Positions 13,694-21,943 are shown, counted from the first letter of the stretch. The stretch is DNA of 21,943 nucleotides from UBA4744 sp035282865 (GCA_035282865.1 DATEVB010000223.1:1-21943); one strand, 5' to 3'. Notes: generated from the letters alone by a model not told the origin. Numbers and translations: made by a program.

Positions 13694-14146
13694 ATGCAAG
13701 CGCAGGCATCAACAACAATGACGACTCCCCGTTCGGTGAAGCCGGCGACTGTGTTGTTCACGCTCGCCGTCATAGCCTTTGTCGGGGTCGTGACAATAGC
13801 GTTGACTCACATCGGTGGAGCGGGGTCGACGCCCACGGTGCTGGGACCGGCCGAGGCGGGGTCGGTCGTAGAGCTCGAGACGGGTGGTGAGCTCAGCATC
13901 ACCTTGCCCGCCAACCCATCCACGGGTTACGGCTGGGTAGTCACATCGATCAACCCGACGCTCTTGACGCAGATCGGTGAACCGGAATTCTCCGCCGAAT
14001 CGGATCTCGTCGGCGCCGGTGGAACCATAACGCTCCGCTTCGAAGGAGTGTCGGCCGGTCAGAGTGACCTACAGCTCGACTACCTGCGCCCCTGGGAGGA
14101 CCTCGAGCCGCTCGACAGCTACCAGGTCACCATCAACGTTCGCTGA
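13694..14146 (+). CDS. Chagasin-like (I42 family) cysteine protease inhibitor, membrane-anchored
   Basis: The 150-residue protein has a basic head and a single helix (about residues 18-40), then an extracytoplasmic domain with all three inhibitor loops of the chagasin family in order: NPSTGY (residues 74-79), the Gly-rich GAGGT (107-111) before ITLRF, and RPWED (132-136). These loops wedge into the active site of papain-like cysteine proteases. A strong Shine-Dalgarno sequence (GGAGG, 13682-13686) precedes the ATG. It could protect the cell surface against host or competitor proteases, or restrain an own secreted protease; no protease gene is adjacent. It ends convergently with the serine-palmitoyltransferase-like gene. 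Confidence 0.85.
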   Translation: MQAQASTTMTTPRSVKPATVLFTLAVIAFVGVVTIALTHIGGAGSTPTVLGPAEAGSVVELETGGELSITLPANPSTGYGWVVTSINPTLLTQIGEPEFSAESDLVGAGGTITLRFEGVSAGQSDLQLDYLRPWEDLEPLDSYQVTINVR

Positions 14147-14163
14147 ACAAAGCACCCTTGAAA

Positions 14164-14191
14164 CAGGTCGGGCTCAGATGAGCCCGACCTG
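14164..14191. terminator. Strong hairpin terminator between convergent genes
   Basis: CAGGTCGGGCTC (14164-14175) and GAGCCCGACCTG (14180-14191) make a perfect 12-bp stem with a 4-nt AGAT loop. The hairpin overlaps the last codons and TGA (14174-14176) of the serine-palmitoyltransferase-like gene. On the minus strand it is followed by TTTC, a short T-run, so it best ends that transcript; on the plus strand no T-run follows, but it may also stop transcripts from the I42 gene. Confidence 0.7.
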
Positions 14192-15394
14192 CCTGCCGAC
14201 CTGTTCGAAAGCCTCCAAAACCCGGTCGAGCTGATCGGCGGTATGGGTGGCCATCACACTGGTCCGCAGCAGTTGTCGTCCCTTGGGTGTCGCCGGGGAG
14301 ATGATCGCATTGACATAGACCCCGGCGTCGAGCAACTGCTTCCACATGAAAAAAGTCAGCGTGTCGTCTCCGACGATCACCGGAATGACCGGCGTGACCG
14401 AAGCACCGGTGTCGAACCCCAGCCAGCGAAGCCCGGACCGCAACCGGTCGGCGTTTTCGTGTACCTGCACTACCCGCTCGGGTTCTTCCTGCAAGACGTG
14501 CAGAGCGGCTAATGCCGCGGCGGCGTTGGCAGGCGGAATCGAAGCGCTGAAGATGAGCGAGCGGGCCTGGTGCTGGATGTAGTGGACGATCTGATCGTCT
14601 CCGGCGATGAAGCCGCCCAGCGAAGCAAGCGACTTCGAGAAGGTCGACATGATCAGGTCCACGGAGTCCGTGACTCCGAAGTGGGCGGAGGTGCCGTGGC
14701 CGTCTCCCATCACCCCCAAGGAGTGGGCGTCGTCGACCATCAAACGGGCTCCGTACCGCTTGCACAACTCGACGATCGCGGGGAGTGGGGCAAGATCCCC
14801 TTCCATGCTGTAGAGGCCGTCGACCACGACGAGCTTGCCGCGGTCGGCGGGTACATCGGCAAGCATACGATCGAGTTGTTCCATGTCATTGTGCCGGTAC
14901 CGCTTGATCTGACCCCAGCTGAGGCGGGCCGCATCGACGATGCTGGCGTGATCGTCCTTGTCGAGGATCACCGTGTCGAAGCGGCCGACTAGCGACGACA
15001 CAACGCCCAGGTTGGTCTGCAGGCCGGTGGAGAACACCAAGGCGGCCTCCTTGCCGACCCAGGCCGCCAGCTCCCGTTCCAGCTGAAGGTGAAGCTCCAG
15101 GGTTCCATTCAGGAACCGCGACCCGGTGCAACTCGTGCCAAAGTCGGAGATCGCCTGTCGGGCTGCTTCACGGACCGCGGGGTGCGTCGTCAACCCTAGA
15201 TAGTTGTTCGAGCCGAACATCAAGATGCGGCGGCCCTGGTACACGGCTTCGGTTCCCTCGTTGCCCTCCATGGCCAGGAAGTAGGGATACAGACCCGAGG
15301 CCTTGGTCTCGCGGGCGATGGTGAAGGCGTGAGCCTTATCGAAGAGATCGGCCATGACGCCCTGCGGCACCGCGACGGGTTCCGTACTCGTCAT
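14174..15394 (-). CDS. spt: Serine palmitoyltransferase-like alpha-oxoamine synthase
   Basis: The 406-residue PLP enzyme has the alpha-oxoamine synthase fold: MFGSNNYLGLTTHP (residues 59-72), GTSCTGSRFLNGT near 86-98, LDKDDHASIVDAARLS with His149, DDAHSLG (Asp222, His224), and the PLP lysine Lys254 in STFSKSLASLGGF. The stretch SVMATHT near the C-terminus and the GLYPYF opening resemble bacterial serine palmitoyltransferases (Sphingobacterium type) more than 8-amino-7-oxononanoate synthase or 2-amino-3-ketobutyrate ligase, though those relatives cannot be excluded. The reaction would be serine + palmitoyl-CoA to 3-ketosphinganine. It overlaps the upstream SDR gene by 4 nt (ATGA), and that SDR resembles the next enzyme of the pathway. 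No ceramide synthase is in the window. Confidence 0.82.
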   Translation of the reverse strand: MTSTEPVAVPQGVMADLFDKAHAFTIARETKASGLYPYFLAMEGNEGTEAVYQGRRILMFGSNNYLGLTTHPAVREAARQAISDFGTSCTGSRFLNGTLELHLQLERELAAWVGKEAALVFSTGLQTNLGVVSSLVGRFDTVILDKDDHASIVDAARLSWGQIKRYRHNDMEQLDRMLADVPADRGKLVVVDGLYSMEGDLAPLPAIVELCKRYGARLMVDDAHSLGVMGDGHGTSAHFGVTDSVDLIMSTFSKSLASLGGFIAGDDQIVHYIQHQARSLIFSASIPPANAAAALAALHVLQEEPERVVQVHENADRLRSGLRWLGFDTGASVTPVIPVIVGDDTLTFFMWKQLLDAGVYVNAIISPATPKGRQLLRTSVMATHTADQLDRVLEAFEQVGRQVGLI

Positions 15395-16227
15395 GTCTTG
15401 CCGACCCTTCTTCTCGCTTTGCGCAGATCACGATCCAGGAAGGCCCGGACCAGTTGCGGGGCATATCTTTGCAGCCTCCACACCATCATTGCACCACTTG
15501 GGAAGATCTGGAACCTTCCGCGCAGCATGCCGTCGACGAACTGGCGGGCTACGTCGTCCGGCTGAGCGACCTTGACGTTGGCCGACAACTCGTGGGTTTC
15601 GGGAGGTTTGGTGGTGTTCTCGACCTCGAAGCCGGGGGTATCCGTGTCGGGCGGATAGAGCACCGATACCCGGAGCCCGTCAGGCCGCAACTCGTGGCGC
15701 AATACCTCAGCCAGCCCGACCAGGGCGAACTTGGACGGCGCATAGGCGGCGTAGCCGATGATCCCGAAGTACCCCAACATCGAGGAGACAAAGGCGATGT
15801 GTCCGCGGCGCGCCTGGACCAGATGGGGCAGGAGGACGAGCGTCGGGATCAGCTGACCGTAATAGTTGACGTCCATCTGCCGCTGGAAGTCCTCCAATCC
15901 GAAGTTGCTCACGTAGTCCGGGCGCGCATAGCCAACCGCGTTGATCAGGTAGTCGGGCACCCCGCGGGCTGCGATAAAGGCCTCGAGCTTGGGGCCGACA
16001 TCATTCCGATCGGTTGCGTCCGCCTGGATCATGTCGACAAACTGGGTGCCGTCGGAGATCAGCGTACGCAAACGCCCGGCCGCCTGCTCGAGCGCTCCGC
16101 GGCCGCGAGCAATCAAGCCAACCGACCCGCCTCGGCGGACGACCTCGGCCGCGGTGGATAGGCCAATTCCTTTGGAACCGCCGCTCACGATGGCTGCTTG
16201 GCCGGCCAGCCGGGTTGTCTTCGCCAT
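15391..16227 (-). CDS. 3-ketosphinganine reductase-like SDR
   Basis: A 278-residue short-chain dehydrogenase with the dinucleotide site GGSKGIG (residues 16-22), Ser148/Ser149, and the catalytic YAPSK (Tyr162, Lys166). DVNYYGQLIPT (119-129) and YPPDTDTPGFEVEN followed by KPPET are features of the 3-dehydrosphinganine reductase (KDSR/TSC10) group, which reduces 3-ketosphinganine to sphinganine with NADPH. Such enzymes usually have N-terminal or C-terminal membrane contacts; here the C-terminus is hydrophobic-basic without a clear helix. The ATG at 16227 has a good ribosome binding site (GGAGG). It is coupled to the serine palmitoyltransferase-like gene, which supports the substrate assignment, although other SDR substrates are possible. 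Confidence 0.82.
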   Translation of the reverse strand: MAKTTRLAGQAAIVSGGSKGIGLSTAAEVVRRGGSVGLIARGRGALEQAAGRLRTLISDGTQFVDMIQADATDRNDVGPKLEAFIAARGVPDYLINAVGYARPDYVSNFGLEDFQRQMDVNYYGQLIPTLVLLPHLVQARRGHIAFVSSMLGYFGIIGYAAYAPSKFALVGLAEVLRHELRPDGLRVSVLYPPDTDTPGFEVENTTKPPETHELSANVKVAQPDDVARQFVDGMLRGRFQIFPSGAMMVWRLQRYAPQLVRAFLDRDLRKARRRVGKT

Positions 16228-16339
16228 GTTGCCTCCGTCCGGGCAGACACTTCACCGGGCCGGGTGTGCGGCCGTAGCGTACGCGTCCCGGTGCCGGCGC
16301 GCTAGCAGGTCCGGCCGCCGATACCGCGAGGAGGATCGA

Positions 16340-16753
16340 TCAAGCGTCGACAGACGCCTCATCGAATAACACAAAGTCCCGGGCTTGCAGGCCGAGCAGC
16401 GCTACCCGCACCGGGATCGGCATGTGCTTGCTTCCCGAAGCCCAGCCGACCACTCGCGGGTTGACCAGTTCGATCGTCCGATCCTTCCGAAGGAGGGTGC
16501 AGGTCCCGGCGGCCTGGACGTTTTTGAGCCAGTCAACATTCTTACCGTAGGTCAGTGCGATGACGAACCCCTCATCGGTCGGAAAGGCCAGCACCGGCGT
16601 CCGGTACTCACGCCCCGATGACCGCCCACGGTGCGCGACCATGGCCAGCGGTGGAATCCGGTGAAAGCGACGCATGATCGGATTGGTGATCCGCTTGTTG
16701 ATCCGGGCAAGGGTCCTGGGGAGGGGCACGGGATCGAGGCTAGCGGCCACCAC
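16340..16753 (-). CDS. DUF385 / deazaflavin-dependent nitroreductase-like protein
   Basis: The 137-residue split-barrel protein has RGRSSGREYRTPVLAFP (near residues 42-58), then GKNVDWLKNVQAAGTCTL (70-87), the pattern of the deazaflavin (F420)-dependent DDN/DUF385 family. Members use reduced F420 to reduce quinones, nitro compounds or other substrates; some are membrane-associated quinone reductases. The N-terminal PLPRTLARINKRITNPIMRR is basic and amphipathic, as in DDN-like proteins that touch the membrane. The GTG at 16753 is the likely start, with GTG at 16750 also possible. It lies 39 nt after the acetoacetyl-CoA synthetase stop. The 112-bp gap to the SDR gene has a TACGCT box (16276-16281, minus) that may be a -10 for the sphingoid pair. 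Confidence 0.85.
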   Translation of the reverse strand: MVAASLDPVPLPRTLARINKRITNPIMRRFHRIPPLAMVAHRGRSSGREYRTPVLAFPTDEGFVIALTYGKNVDWLKNVQAAGTCTLLRKDRTIELVNPRVVGWASGSKHMPIPVRVALLGLQARDFVLFDEASVDA

Positions 16754-16792
16754 CGCCTGCCGTGCTGGATCGTGCCTTTGGGCGTGGTCGCT

Positions 16793-18769
16793 TCAGCCGT
16801 GGGGCGTTTCGCCGAGCAACCGGACGAAAGCATCCATCGAGCTCGGATTGGCCATGGCGTCACGGCGCACAGCCTCATCGACCGGGATACCGGCCAGGAT
16901 TTGTTTGACCGGCACCTCCATCTTCTTGCCGTTCAGGGTGATGGGAACCTCGTCGATCTGGTAGATCTCATCGGGAACGTGACGGGGCGAGAGCTCCTCG
17001 CGCAAGGCATTCTGGATCCGCCGCCGGAGTTGATCATCCAGCTGCACGCCGGCAGCCGGCACCACGAATAACAGCAGGCGACCCTCCCGACCCCATCCTC
17101 CGGTGTCGATCACCAGGCTGTCCGAGATCTCCGACAACCCGTGGATGACCTGATAGAACTCGCTGGTCCCCATGCGGATGCCGCCTCTATTGAGGGTGGA
17201 GTCCGACCGTCCGTAAACCACCGACGACCCATCGGGGTGGATCGTGATCCAGTCGCCGTGCCGCCATCTTCCCGGGTACATCTCGAAGTAGCTGGAGCGG
17301 TAGCGCTGCCCGCCGGGGTCATTCCAAAAGAAGATCGGCATCGATGGCATCGGAGCAGTGATGACCAGTTCCCCCACCTCGCCGATCATCGAGTTCCCGT
17401 GTGCGTCGTACGCTTCGATTCTGGCACCGAGCTGCCGGCATTGGATGCGCCCGGCATGGACGGGGAGTAGCGGGCAAGCGCCGAGGAAAGCCGTGCACAG
17501 GTCCGACCCGCCGCTGATCGAGGCCAGCAGAACGGCCGGTCCCACCTCCTGATACACCCAGGAGAACCCGTCCGGAGTAAGGGGCGCACCGGTGGACCCC
17601 ACGCTTCGCATGGCGCTGAGATCGAACTGTCGCCCGGGATGGAGCCCCGCTCGGCCACAGGCCTGAAGATACGGGGGGCTCACGCCGAAATGCGTCACCT
17701 TCTCGGACTCGGCCAATTTCCACAGCGCCGTCAGGTCGGGGTATCCCGGACTGCCGTCGTACAGCACGACGGTGGCCCCGACCAGCAAGCTCGAGATGAC
17801 GAGATTCCACATCATCCAGGCGGTCGATGTGTACCAGAAGAACCGATCTCCCTCGGCAAGATCGATGTGTAACGCCAGCTCCTTCAGATGCTCGAGGACA
17901 ATGCCTCCCTGACTCTGAACGATCGCCTTGGGCAACCCGGTGGTGCCGGACGAATACAGAATCCACAGCGGGTGATCGAACGGAACCGGCTCAAAGGTCA
18001 ACTCTTTGGCTTGGCGGGTGAGGTCATCCCAGGGAACTATTCCGGGTAATGACCCCTCGGTCTGACCCGACCAGGAAACCACGACGATTGCTTCCAAGGC
18101 CGGCAGCTGTGAGACGATCTGGGCCAGCGGCTCACGGCGGTCGTACCGGCGGCCTCCGAATCGATAACCGTCACAGGCGATCAACACCTTCGGTTCGATC
18201 TGCGAGAACCGGTGCACCACACTGCCGATCCCGAACTCAGGAGAGCAGCTGGACCATACGGCGCCGAGACTGGCCGTCGCCAGAAAGGCGATCAGCGCCT
18301 CCGGGATATTGGGTAGCAACGCTGCGACCCGGTCACCCTTTCCAACGCCCAACCGGCGCAGCCCGGCAGCTGCGGCCGCCACACCGTCGTATAGCTCGGC
18401 AAAGGTCAGCCGTTCGACCTCCCCGTCCTCAGAGGCGGCAATCACGGCCGGGCGATCGTCCCTTCGCTGGAGGGCGTGCTCGGCGTAGTTGAGGGTGGCG
18501 CCCGGAAACCACTCAGCTCCCGGCATCGTTCTGTTGCCCAGCACCGCCTGGTAGGGCGCATGAGCGATGATGTCGAAAAACTCCCACAGCGATCCCCAGA
18601 ATCCGTCGAGGTCGGATACCGACCATTCCCACAGGGATGCGTAATCGGCGAACTCGAGATGCTTCTCGGACTGCAGCCAGGTGAGGTAGCGAGTGATCCT
18701 CGCCCGAGCAAGGGAGTCCTCAGTGGGTTTCCACAGAAGGGTTCCGTCGGTGACCTTCGCGTCTTGCAT
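16793..18769 (-). CDS. aacS: Acetoacetyl-CoA synthetase
   Basis: A 658-residue member of the adenylate-forming superfamily, close to the usual length of acetoacetate-CoA ligase. YSSGTTGLPKAIVQSQGG (about residues 272-289) is the ATP-binding loop, and the C-terminal LNGKKMEVPVK holds the conserved catalytic lysine. The N-terminal LWEWSVSDLDGFWGSLWEFF and PGATLNYAEHAL stretches are typical of acetoacetyl-CoA synthetase and distinguish it from acetyl-CoA synthetase. It would activate acetoacetate with ATP to acetoacetyl-CoA in the cytosol, feeding lipid or polyhydroxyalkanoate synthesis. A strong ribosome binding site (GGAGGCGGAG) precedes the ATG at 18769. It lies 23 bp after the MFS gene, so the two probably share a transcript. 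Confidence 0.92.
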   Translation of the reverse strand: MQDAKVTDGTLLWKPTEDSLARARITRYLTWLQSEKHLEFADYASLWEWSVSDLDGFWGSLWEFFDIIAHAPYQAVLGNRTMPGAEWFPGATLNYAEHALQRRDDRPAVIAASEDGEVERLTFAELYDGVAAAAAGLRRLGVGKGDRVAALLPNIPEALIAFLATASLGAVWSSCSPEFGIGSVVHRFSQIEPKVLIACDGYRFGGRRYDRREPLAQIVSQLPALEAIVVVSWSGQTEGSLPGIVPWDDLTRQAKELTFEPVPFDHPLWILYSSGTTGLPKAIVQSQGGIVLEHLKELALHIDLAEGDRFFWYTSTAWMMWNLVISSLLVGATVVLYDGSPGYPDLTALWKLAESEKVTHFGVSPPYLQACGRAGLHPGRQFDLSAMRSVGSTGAPLTPDGFSWVYQEVGPAVLLASISGGSDLCTAFLGACPLLPVHAGRIQCRQLGARIEAYDAHGNSMIGEVGELVITAPMPSMPIFFWNDPGGQRYRSSYFEMYPGRWRHGDWITIHPDGSSVVYGRSDSTLNRGGIRMGTSEFYQVIHGLSEISDSLVIDTGGWGREGRLLLFVVPAAGVQLDDQLRRRIQNALREELSPRHVPDEIYQIDEVPITLNGKKMEVPVKQILAGIPVDEAVRRDAMANPSSMDAFVRLLGETPHG

Positions 18770-18792
18770 GGCTCCGCCTCCGTCGTCGAAGC

Positions 18793-20031
18793 TTAGGAAA
18801 CCTCACGGCTCTTCGGGATTCGACCGCTGGTGACGACGAGGACGGCGGCACCCGCCAGCAAACAGGCTGTGACGGCCATGGGAACACGGTATCCCCCGGT
18901 GGTGTCGTGAAGCACCCCGACTACCGCCGGTCCTGCCGCTCCGATCAGCGATGCGACCGCCCACTGAGCACCCATCGTCCGACCGTAGCCCGACCCCGAA
19001 AACCACTGGCTCATGACCATGGCCCGCAGCGGCAGGACGGCACCAAAGGCCAGCCCGAATATGATGAAGTGGCCGGCCAGGTGCCAGTCCCGGGAACCGT
19101 CGATCATCAGGACCGAGGCAATCGCCATCAGCGACATCACGGTCGCCTGCACGCTGGTAGAACGGAACCGCTGCGCCAGGAACGGCGCAACCGACCGCCC
19201 CGGCAGGCTGAGCGCGGAGGCGGCCGCCGCCCATAGGGCAACGCCGGCCACGGCGAAACCCGCTTCTTCGAACCGCGCTACCCGGTGAGAGAGCACCGCC
19301 TGTGCTCCGACGGAACTCAGCACCATCGCGGCCGTGAACAGCATGAAGCGTCGATCGCGAAGGATCGTCCCCAACGAGTATCCCTCTCGAACGGAGGCAA
19401 CCTGCTGGCGCGGCGGCTCCTGGCGCAAGAAGAACCAGGCCGTCCCGCCGCCGGTGAGCAGCAAAAGCAGACCGAGTGCTCGCACGGCCGCTCTCCAACC
19501 CATCAGACTGATCAGGCGTTCGATACCGGGCAAGAAGATGACGCCGGCCAGTCCCCCGATGAGGGTGAGCATCGCCAAAGCCCGGGCCCGCTGTTCTTTT
19601 GTACACCACCGATCGACCGCCACGAAGGCCGGCTCATAGAACGTCATCGCACCCGCCGGTCCAATCAGGAACCACCATGAAGCAAGAACGTGCCAGGGTT
19701 CGGTTGCCAGAGAGAACCACAGCAAACCGCCCGCACCGAGCAGCGCTCCCAGGCCGAAGATCTCCCGGACTCCCCTATGGTCGGCCCGCCTGCCAATCGG
19801 GTAGGCAAGTGCACCGCCCGCCACCAGACCGCCTCCGTACGCAACGGAGAGGAGTCCGGTGCTGAACTCTCCGCCGGCGGCACCGTCGGTGAGGAACACG
19901 GAGAACCCGTAGAGCATGATCCCGAATGCCACCATCACCGTCAGCGAAAGCGGCAAGATCTGCTTCCACGGGAACGGCTGTGCGCTCACGCCGGGGAGGC
20001 TAGACCTCACGGGCCGGTCGGGTCGGGTCAT
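18793..20031 (-). CDS. MFS transporter
   Basis: The 412-residue protein has about 12 hydrophobic segments and the MFS features: a cytoplasmic loop GRRADHRGVREIFG near residue 80 between helices 2 and 3, and FYEPAFVAVDRWCTKEQRAR near residue 130. The cargo cannot be told; a monocarboxylate, amino acid or organic acid would suit its neighbours. The start overlaps the stop of the upstream flavoprotein gene by 4 nt (ATGA), so it is coupled to it. It is followed by acetoacetyl-CoA synthetase after 23 nt. Confidence 0.85.
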   Translation of the reverse strand: MTRPDRPVRSSLPGVSAQPFPWKQILPLSLTVMVAFGIMLYGFSVFLTDGAAGGEFSTGLLSVAYGGGLVAGGALAYPIGRRADHRGVREIFGLGALLGAGGLLWFSLATEPWHVLASWWFLIGPAGAMTFYEPAFVAVDRWCTKEQRARALAMLTLIGGLAGVIFLPGIERLISLMGWRAAVRALGLLLLLTGGGTAWFFLRQEPPRQQVASVREGYSLGTILRDRRFMLFTAAMVLSSVGAQAVLSHRVARFEEAGFAVAGVALWAAAASALSLPGRSVAPFLAQRFRSTSVQATVMSLMAIASVLMIDGSRDWHLAGHFIIFGLAFGAVLPLRAMVMSQWFSGSGYGRTMGAQWAVASLIGAAGPAVVGVLHDTTGGYRVPMAVTACLLAGAAVLVVTSGRIPKSREVS

Positions 20032-21149
20032 CGCAACCGCGCCGGGCCCAGTTCCTCCGGGTTCAACTCGAGAGCCCTCAGCTCCGCAGACAACCGGCCG
20101 TCGACGATGAGCCCCTCGACGGCTCGTGAGATGGCCGGGGAGGTCATGATCCCGAAGCCGCCCTGGCCGGCCAGCCAGAAGAAACCTGGCAGATCGGGGT
20201 CCATTCCGACGACGGGACGCCGGTCGGCCACGAAAGATCGAAGGCCTGCCCAGGTGGAAGAGACATGGCGAATCCGCATGGTGGTTGCCGCCTCGATCCG
20301 TTCGATCGCCAGCGCAACGTCGATCTCTTCAGGGCGAACGTCGTGCGGTTCCATCGGGGTTTCCTCGGCCGGCGATCCCATCAGCTGCTTTGCCTCGGGC
20401 TTGAAGTAGAAGGCCTCGTCGATATCGCAGACCACCGGCCAGGACCCCGGATCGTGACCCGGTGGCGCCGGGAAGGTAAAAGCCGTGCGGCGCATCGGCA
20501 CCAGGCCGATGGGCGGCGCTCCGGCCATCGACCCAATCTGATCCGCCCAGGCTCCGGCTGCGTTGACTACGAGGCCTGCCGAGATTCGCTCGCAGCCGGT
20601 GGCGATCGACCATCCGCCCCCCTCACGATCTATCGAGGTGACCGGCGCCCCGAATCGCACGATGCCCCCGGTCGCTCGTACTCCGCGTAGAAAACCCTGG
20701 AGGAGGGCATCCACATCGAGACTCTTTGCTCCTGCTTCGTAGATACCTCCCACCGCATAGCCCGGCCGCAGAGCCGGGCACAGTGTTCGTGCCTCCTCCG
20801 ATCCCACCCGGCTGACACCGGGGATGTCCCGGTCGGCTTCCAGCGCGGCATTCAGCGAGCCGAGCTGATCTTCACGTCCGATGAAGAGAAACGGCAGAGG
20901 CGCGAGCAGGGCAACTGAGGTGAAGCCTTCCGGTGGCTGCTCGAAGAAGGAACGGCTGGCCATCGCCAGTTGGCGCACGACTCCGATCTCGAAACTCTCG
21001 GTGAACAGGGCAGCCGAGCGTCCGGTCGTGTGGTAACCGGCCGCCCGTTCGCGTTCCAGCACGACCACCTTGCCGTGCCGCGCCAGGCGATAGGCAGCCG
21101 AGGCGCCGGCAATTCCAGCTCCGATCACCACGAAGTCGGCATGTTCCAC
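20028..21149 (-). CDS. FAD-dependent D-amino acid (D-arginine dehydrogenase-like) oxidoreductase
   Basis: From the GTG at 21149 the product is 373 residues. The Rossmann motif ADFVVIGAGIAGASAAYRLA begins at residue 4, then VVVLERE...GYHTTGRSAALFTE, and the C-terminal half has FTFPAPPG...DIDEAFYFKPEA, GSPAEETPMEPHDV, TWAGLRSFVADRRPVVG and GQGGFGIMTSPA. This series closely follows D-arginine dehydrogenase (DauA) of Pseudomonas, a DAO-family flavoenzyme that oxidises D-amino acids to 2-oxo acids. The family name is firm; D-arginine as substrate is only inferred. The frame opens at 21323, but the added 58 residues are not conserved-looking; no ribosome binding site is evident for 21149. The MFS gene is coupled downstream. 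Confidence 0.85.
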   Translation of the reverse strand: MEHADFVVIGAGIAGASAAYRLARHGKVVVLERERAAGYHTTGRSAALFTESFEIGVVRQLAMASRSFFEQPPEGFTSVALLAPLPFLFIGREDQLGSLNAALEADRDIPGVSRVGSEEARTLCPALRPGYAVGGIYEAGAKSLDVDALLQGFLRGVRATGGIVRFGAPVTSIDREGGGWSIATGCERISAGLVVNAAGAWADQIGSMAGAPPIGLVPMRRTAFTFPAPPGHDPGSWPVVCDIDEAFYFKPEAKQLMGSPAEETPMEPHDVRPEEIDVALAIERIEAATTMRIRHVSSTWAGLRSFVADRRPVVGMDPDLPGFFWLAGQGGFGIMTSPAISRAVEGLIVDGRLSAELRALELNPEELGPARLR

Positions 21150-21337
21150 GCCGCCATGTTGCCAGGTGGTGCCGCCGACCTCTACCGCAGGCGGGAGGAT
21201 TCTTCTGGCCCCGAGCAACCCCACACCTTCACGGAGACACCATCCATTTGGCGAGAGTGACGAGACACGTATCCTCTTGCCCCTGGACGACCCGGTAGCG
21301 TGGCGGTATCGATTGGAGAGCAAGAGGAGGCAAGCAG

Positions 21338-21943
21338 TTGGAGACCATCGACTTCAAGAAGAAACACCGGGCGCTCTACACAGCCCCCAAGGACACTCCC
21401 GTGATCGTTGAGGTTCCGCCGCTGCAATACGTGATGGTGGACGGCTCGGGCAACCCCAACACCAGCCCCCGTTTTCAGGAGTGCATGTCGGGCCTGTATC
21501 CGATGGCATACACGCTGCGATTTGCCATCAAGGCCGAAGAGCAGGTCGCGTATTCCGTGATGCCCCTGCAAGGCCTGTGGTGGCTCCCGGGCGATGAGTT
21601 CGACTTCAGCGTGAAGGACCGGTGGATCTGGACGCTGATGATCATGCAACCCGACTACGTCACCGCCGACCGATTCGAAGCGGCCCGGAAGTCTGTCAAG
21701 AAGAAAGATCCGCTAACGGTCTTCGATGAGCTTCGTCTCGAGGTCTACGACGAAGGGCTCTCGGCCCAGATAATGCATATCGGTCCATACGCCGACGAGG
21801 CCCCGACGATCGAAAAGCTGCACGCCTTCATCCGGAACAACGGGCATGCGCGGCGGGGCAAACATCACGAGATCTACGTCGGCGACCCGAACCGCTCGGC
21901 ACCGGAGAAGCTGAAGACCATCATCCGTCAGCCCATTGAGTAG
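21338..21943 (+). CDS. GyrI-like domain (COG4832-type) protein
   Basis: The 201-residue protein starts at a TTG (21338) fixed by a strong Shine-Dalgarno sequence AGAGGAGG (21323-21330) 7 nt upstream. It opens METIDFKKKHRALYTAPKDT and ends with YDEGLSAQIMHIGPYADEAP, then KLHAFIRNNGHARRGKHHEI and YVGDPNRSAPEKLKTIIRQP, the pattern of the GyrI-like small-molecule-binding domain (COG4832 group). Such proteins bind small hydrophobic ligands; some relatives hydrolyse cyclopropanoids or bind drugs, but this one's ligand is unknown. The stop codon TAG is the last base of the window. It diverges from the flavoprotein gene across 21150-21337, where I see no other element. Confidence 0.85.
   Translation: METIDFKKKHRALYTAPKDTPVIVEVPPLQYVMVDGSGNPNTSPRFQECMSGLYPMAYTLRFAIKAEEQVAYSVMPLQGLWWLPGDEFDFSVKDRWIWTLMIMQPDYVTADRFEAARKSVKKKDPLTVFDELRLEVYDEGLSAQIMHIGPYADEAPTIEKLHAFIRNNGHARRGKHHEIYVGDPNRSAPEKLKTIIRQPIE

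Noticed and set aside
17319..17966. 215-codon frame inside acetoacetyl-CoA synthetase
   Set aside because: The synthetase frame is intact and matches the family along its full length; this is a shadow frame.

Overview
The window is 21.9 kb of GC-rich, densely packed bacterial DNA. Several traits point to Actinomycetota, possibly Acidimicrobiia or a related uncultured class: an F420-type luciferase-like oxidoreductase, a deazaflavin-type DUF385 protein, a PAC2 protein, a PspC-fused LuxR-type two-component system, and genes whose only upstream signal is a TAnnnT box 6-7 nt before the ATG, which suggests leaderless mRNAs. This is inference from gene content; no rRNA or tRNA is present to fix the lineage.

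Layout. 1-291 has no supported gene, and a PAC2 gene follows (+). From 6322 down to 1335 the minus strand carries a CDP-alcohol phosphatidyltransferase-like protein, a DUF998 membrane protein, a DUF2461 protein, a membrane protein, an F420-type oxidoreductase, a 34-residue membrane peptide and a seven-helix membrane protein. Between these lie a two-sided heptamer repeat (4973-5031) and two palindromes. From 6406 the plus strand encodes a 4-hydroxybutyryl-CoA dehydratase-like Fe-S flavoprotein, followed 28 bp later by a redoxin lipoprotein whose frame is crossed by one TGA.

The main discovery is that TGA. It lies where a UxxC motif (Sec-Pro-Pro-Cys) would be, the frame continues with a normal redoxin domain for 115 more residues, and 21 nt after the TGA there is a perfect 6-bp stem closed by a GUG loop, which fits a bacterial SECIS element. 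I read 7910-8479 as one selenoprotein gene rather than a broken gene.

An MFS transporter (-), a 71-residue CxxC protein (+) and an envelope-stress module follow. In that module a LuxR-type regulator and a PspC-domain histidine kinase (-) diverge from a PspC/LiaF-like protein and a small membrane protein (+), with an inverted repeat between the two arms. A chagasin-like (I42) anchored protein ends convergently at a strong hairpin terminator.

The minus strand from 21149 to 14174 holds a D-arginine-dehydrogenase-like flavoprotein, an MFS transporter, acetoacetyl-CoA synthetase, a DUF385 protein, and then a translationally coupled pair: a 3-ketosphinganine-reductase-like SDR and a serine-palmitoyltransferase-like PLP enzyme. 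The pair predicts sphingoid base synthesis. A GyrI-like protein (+) closes the window exactly at its stop codon.
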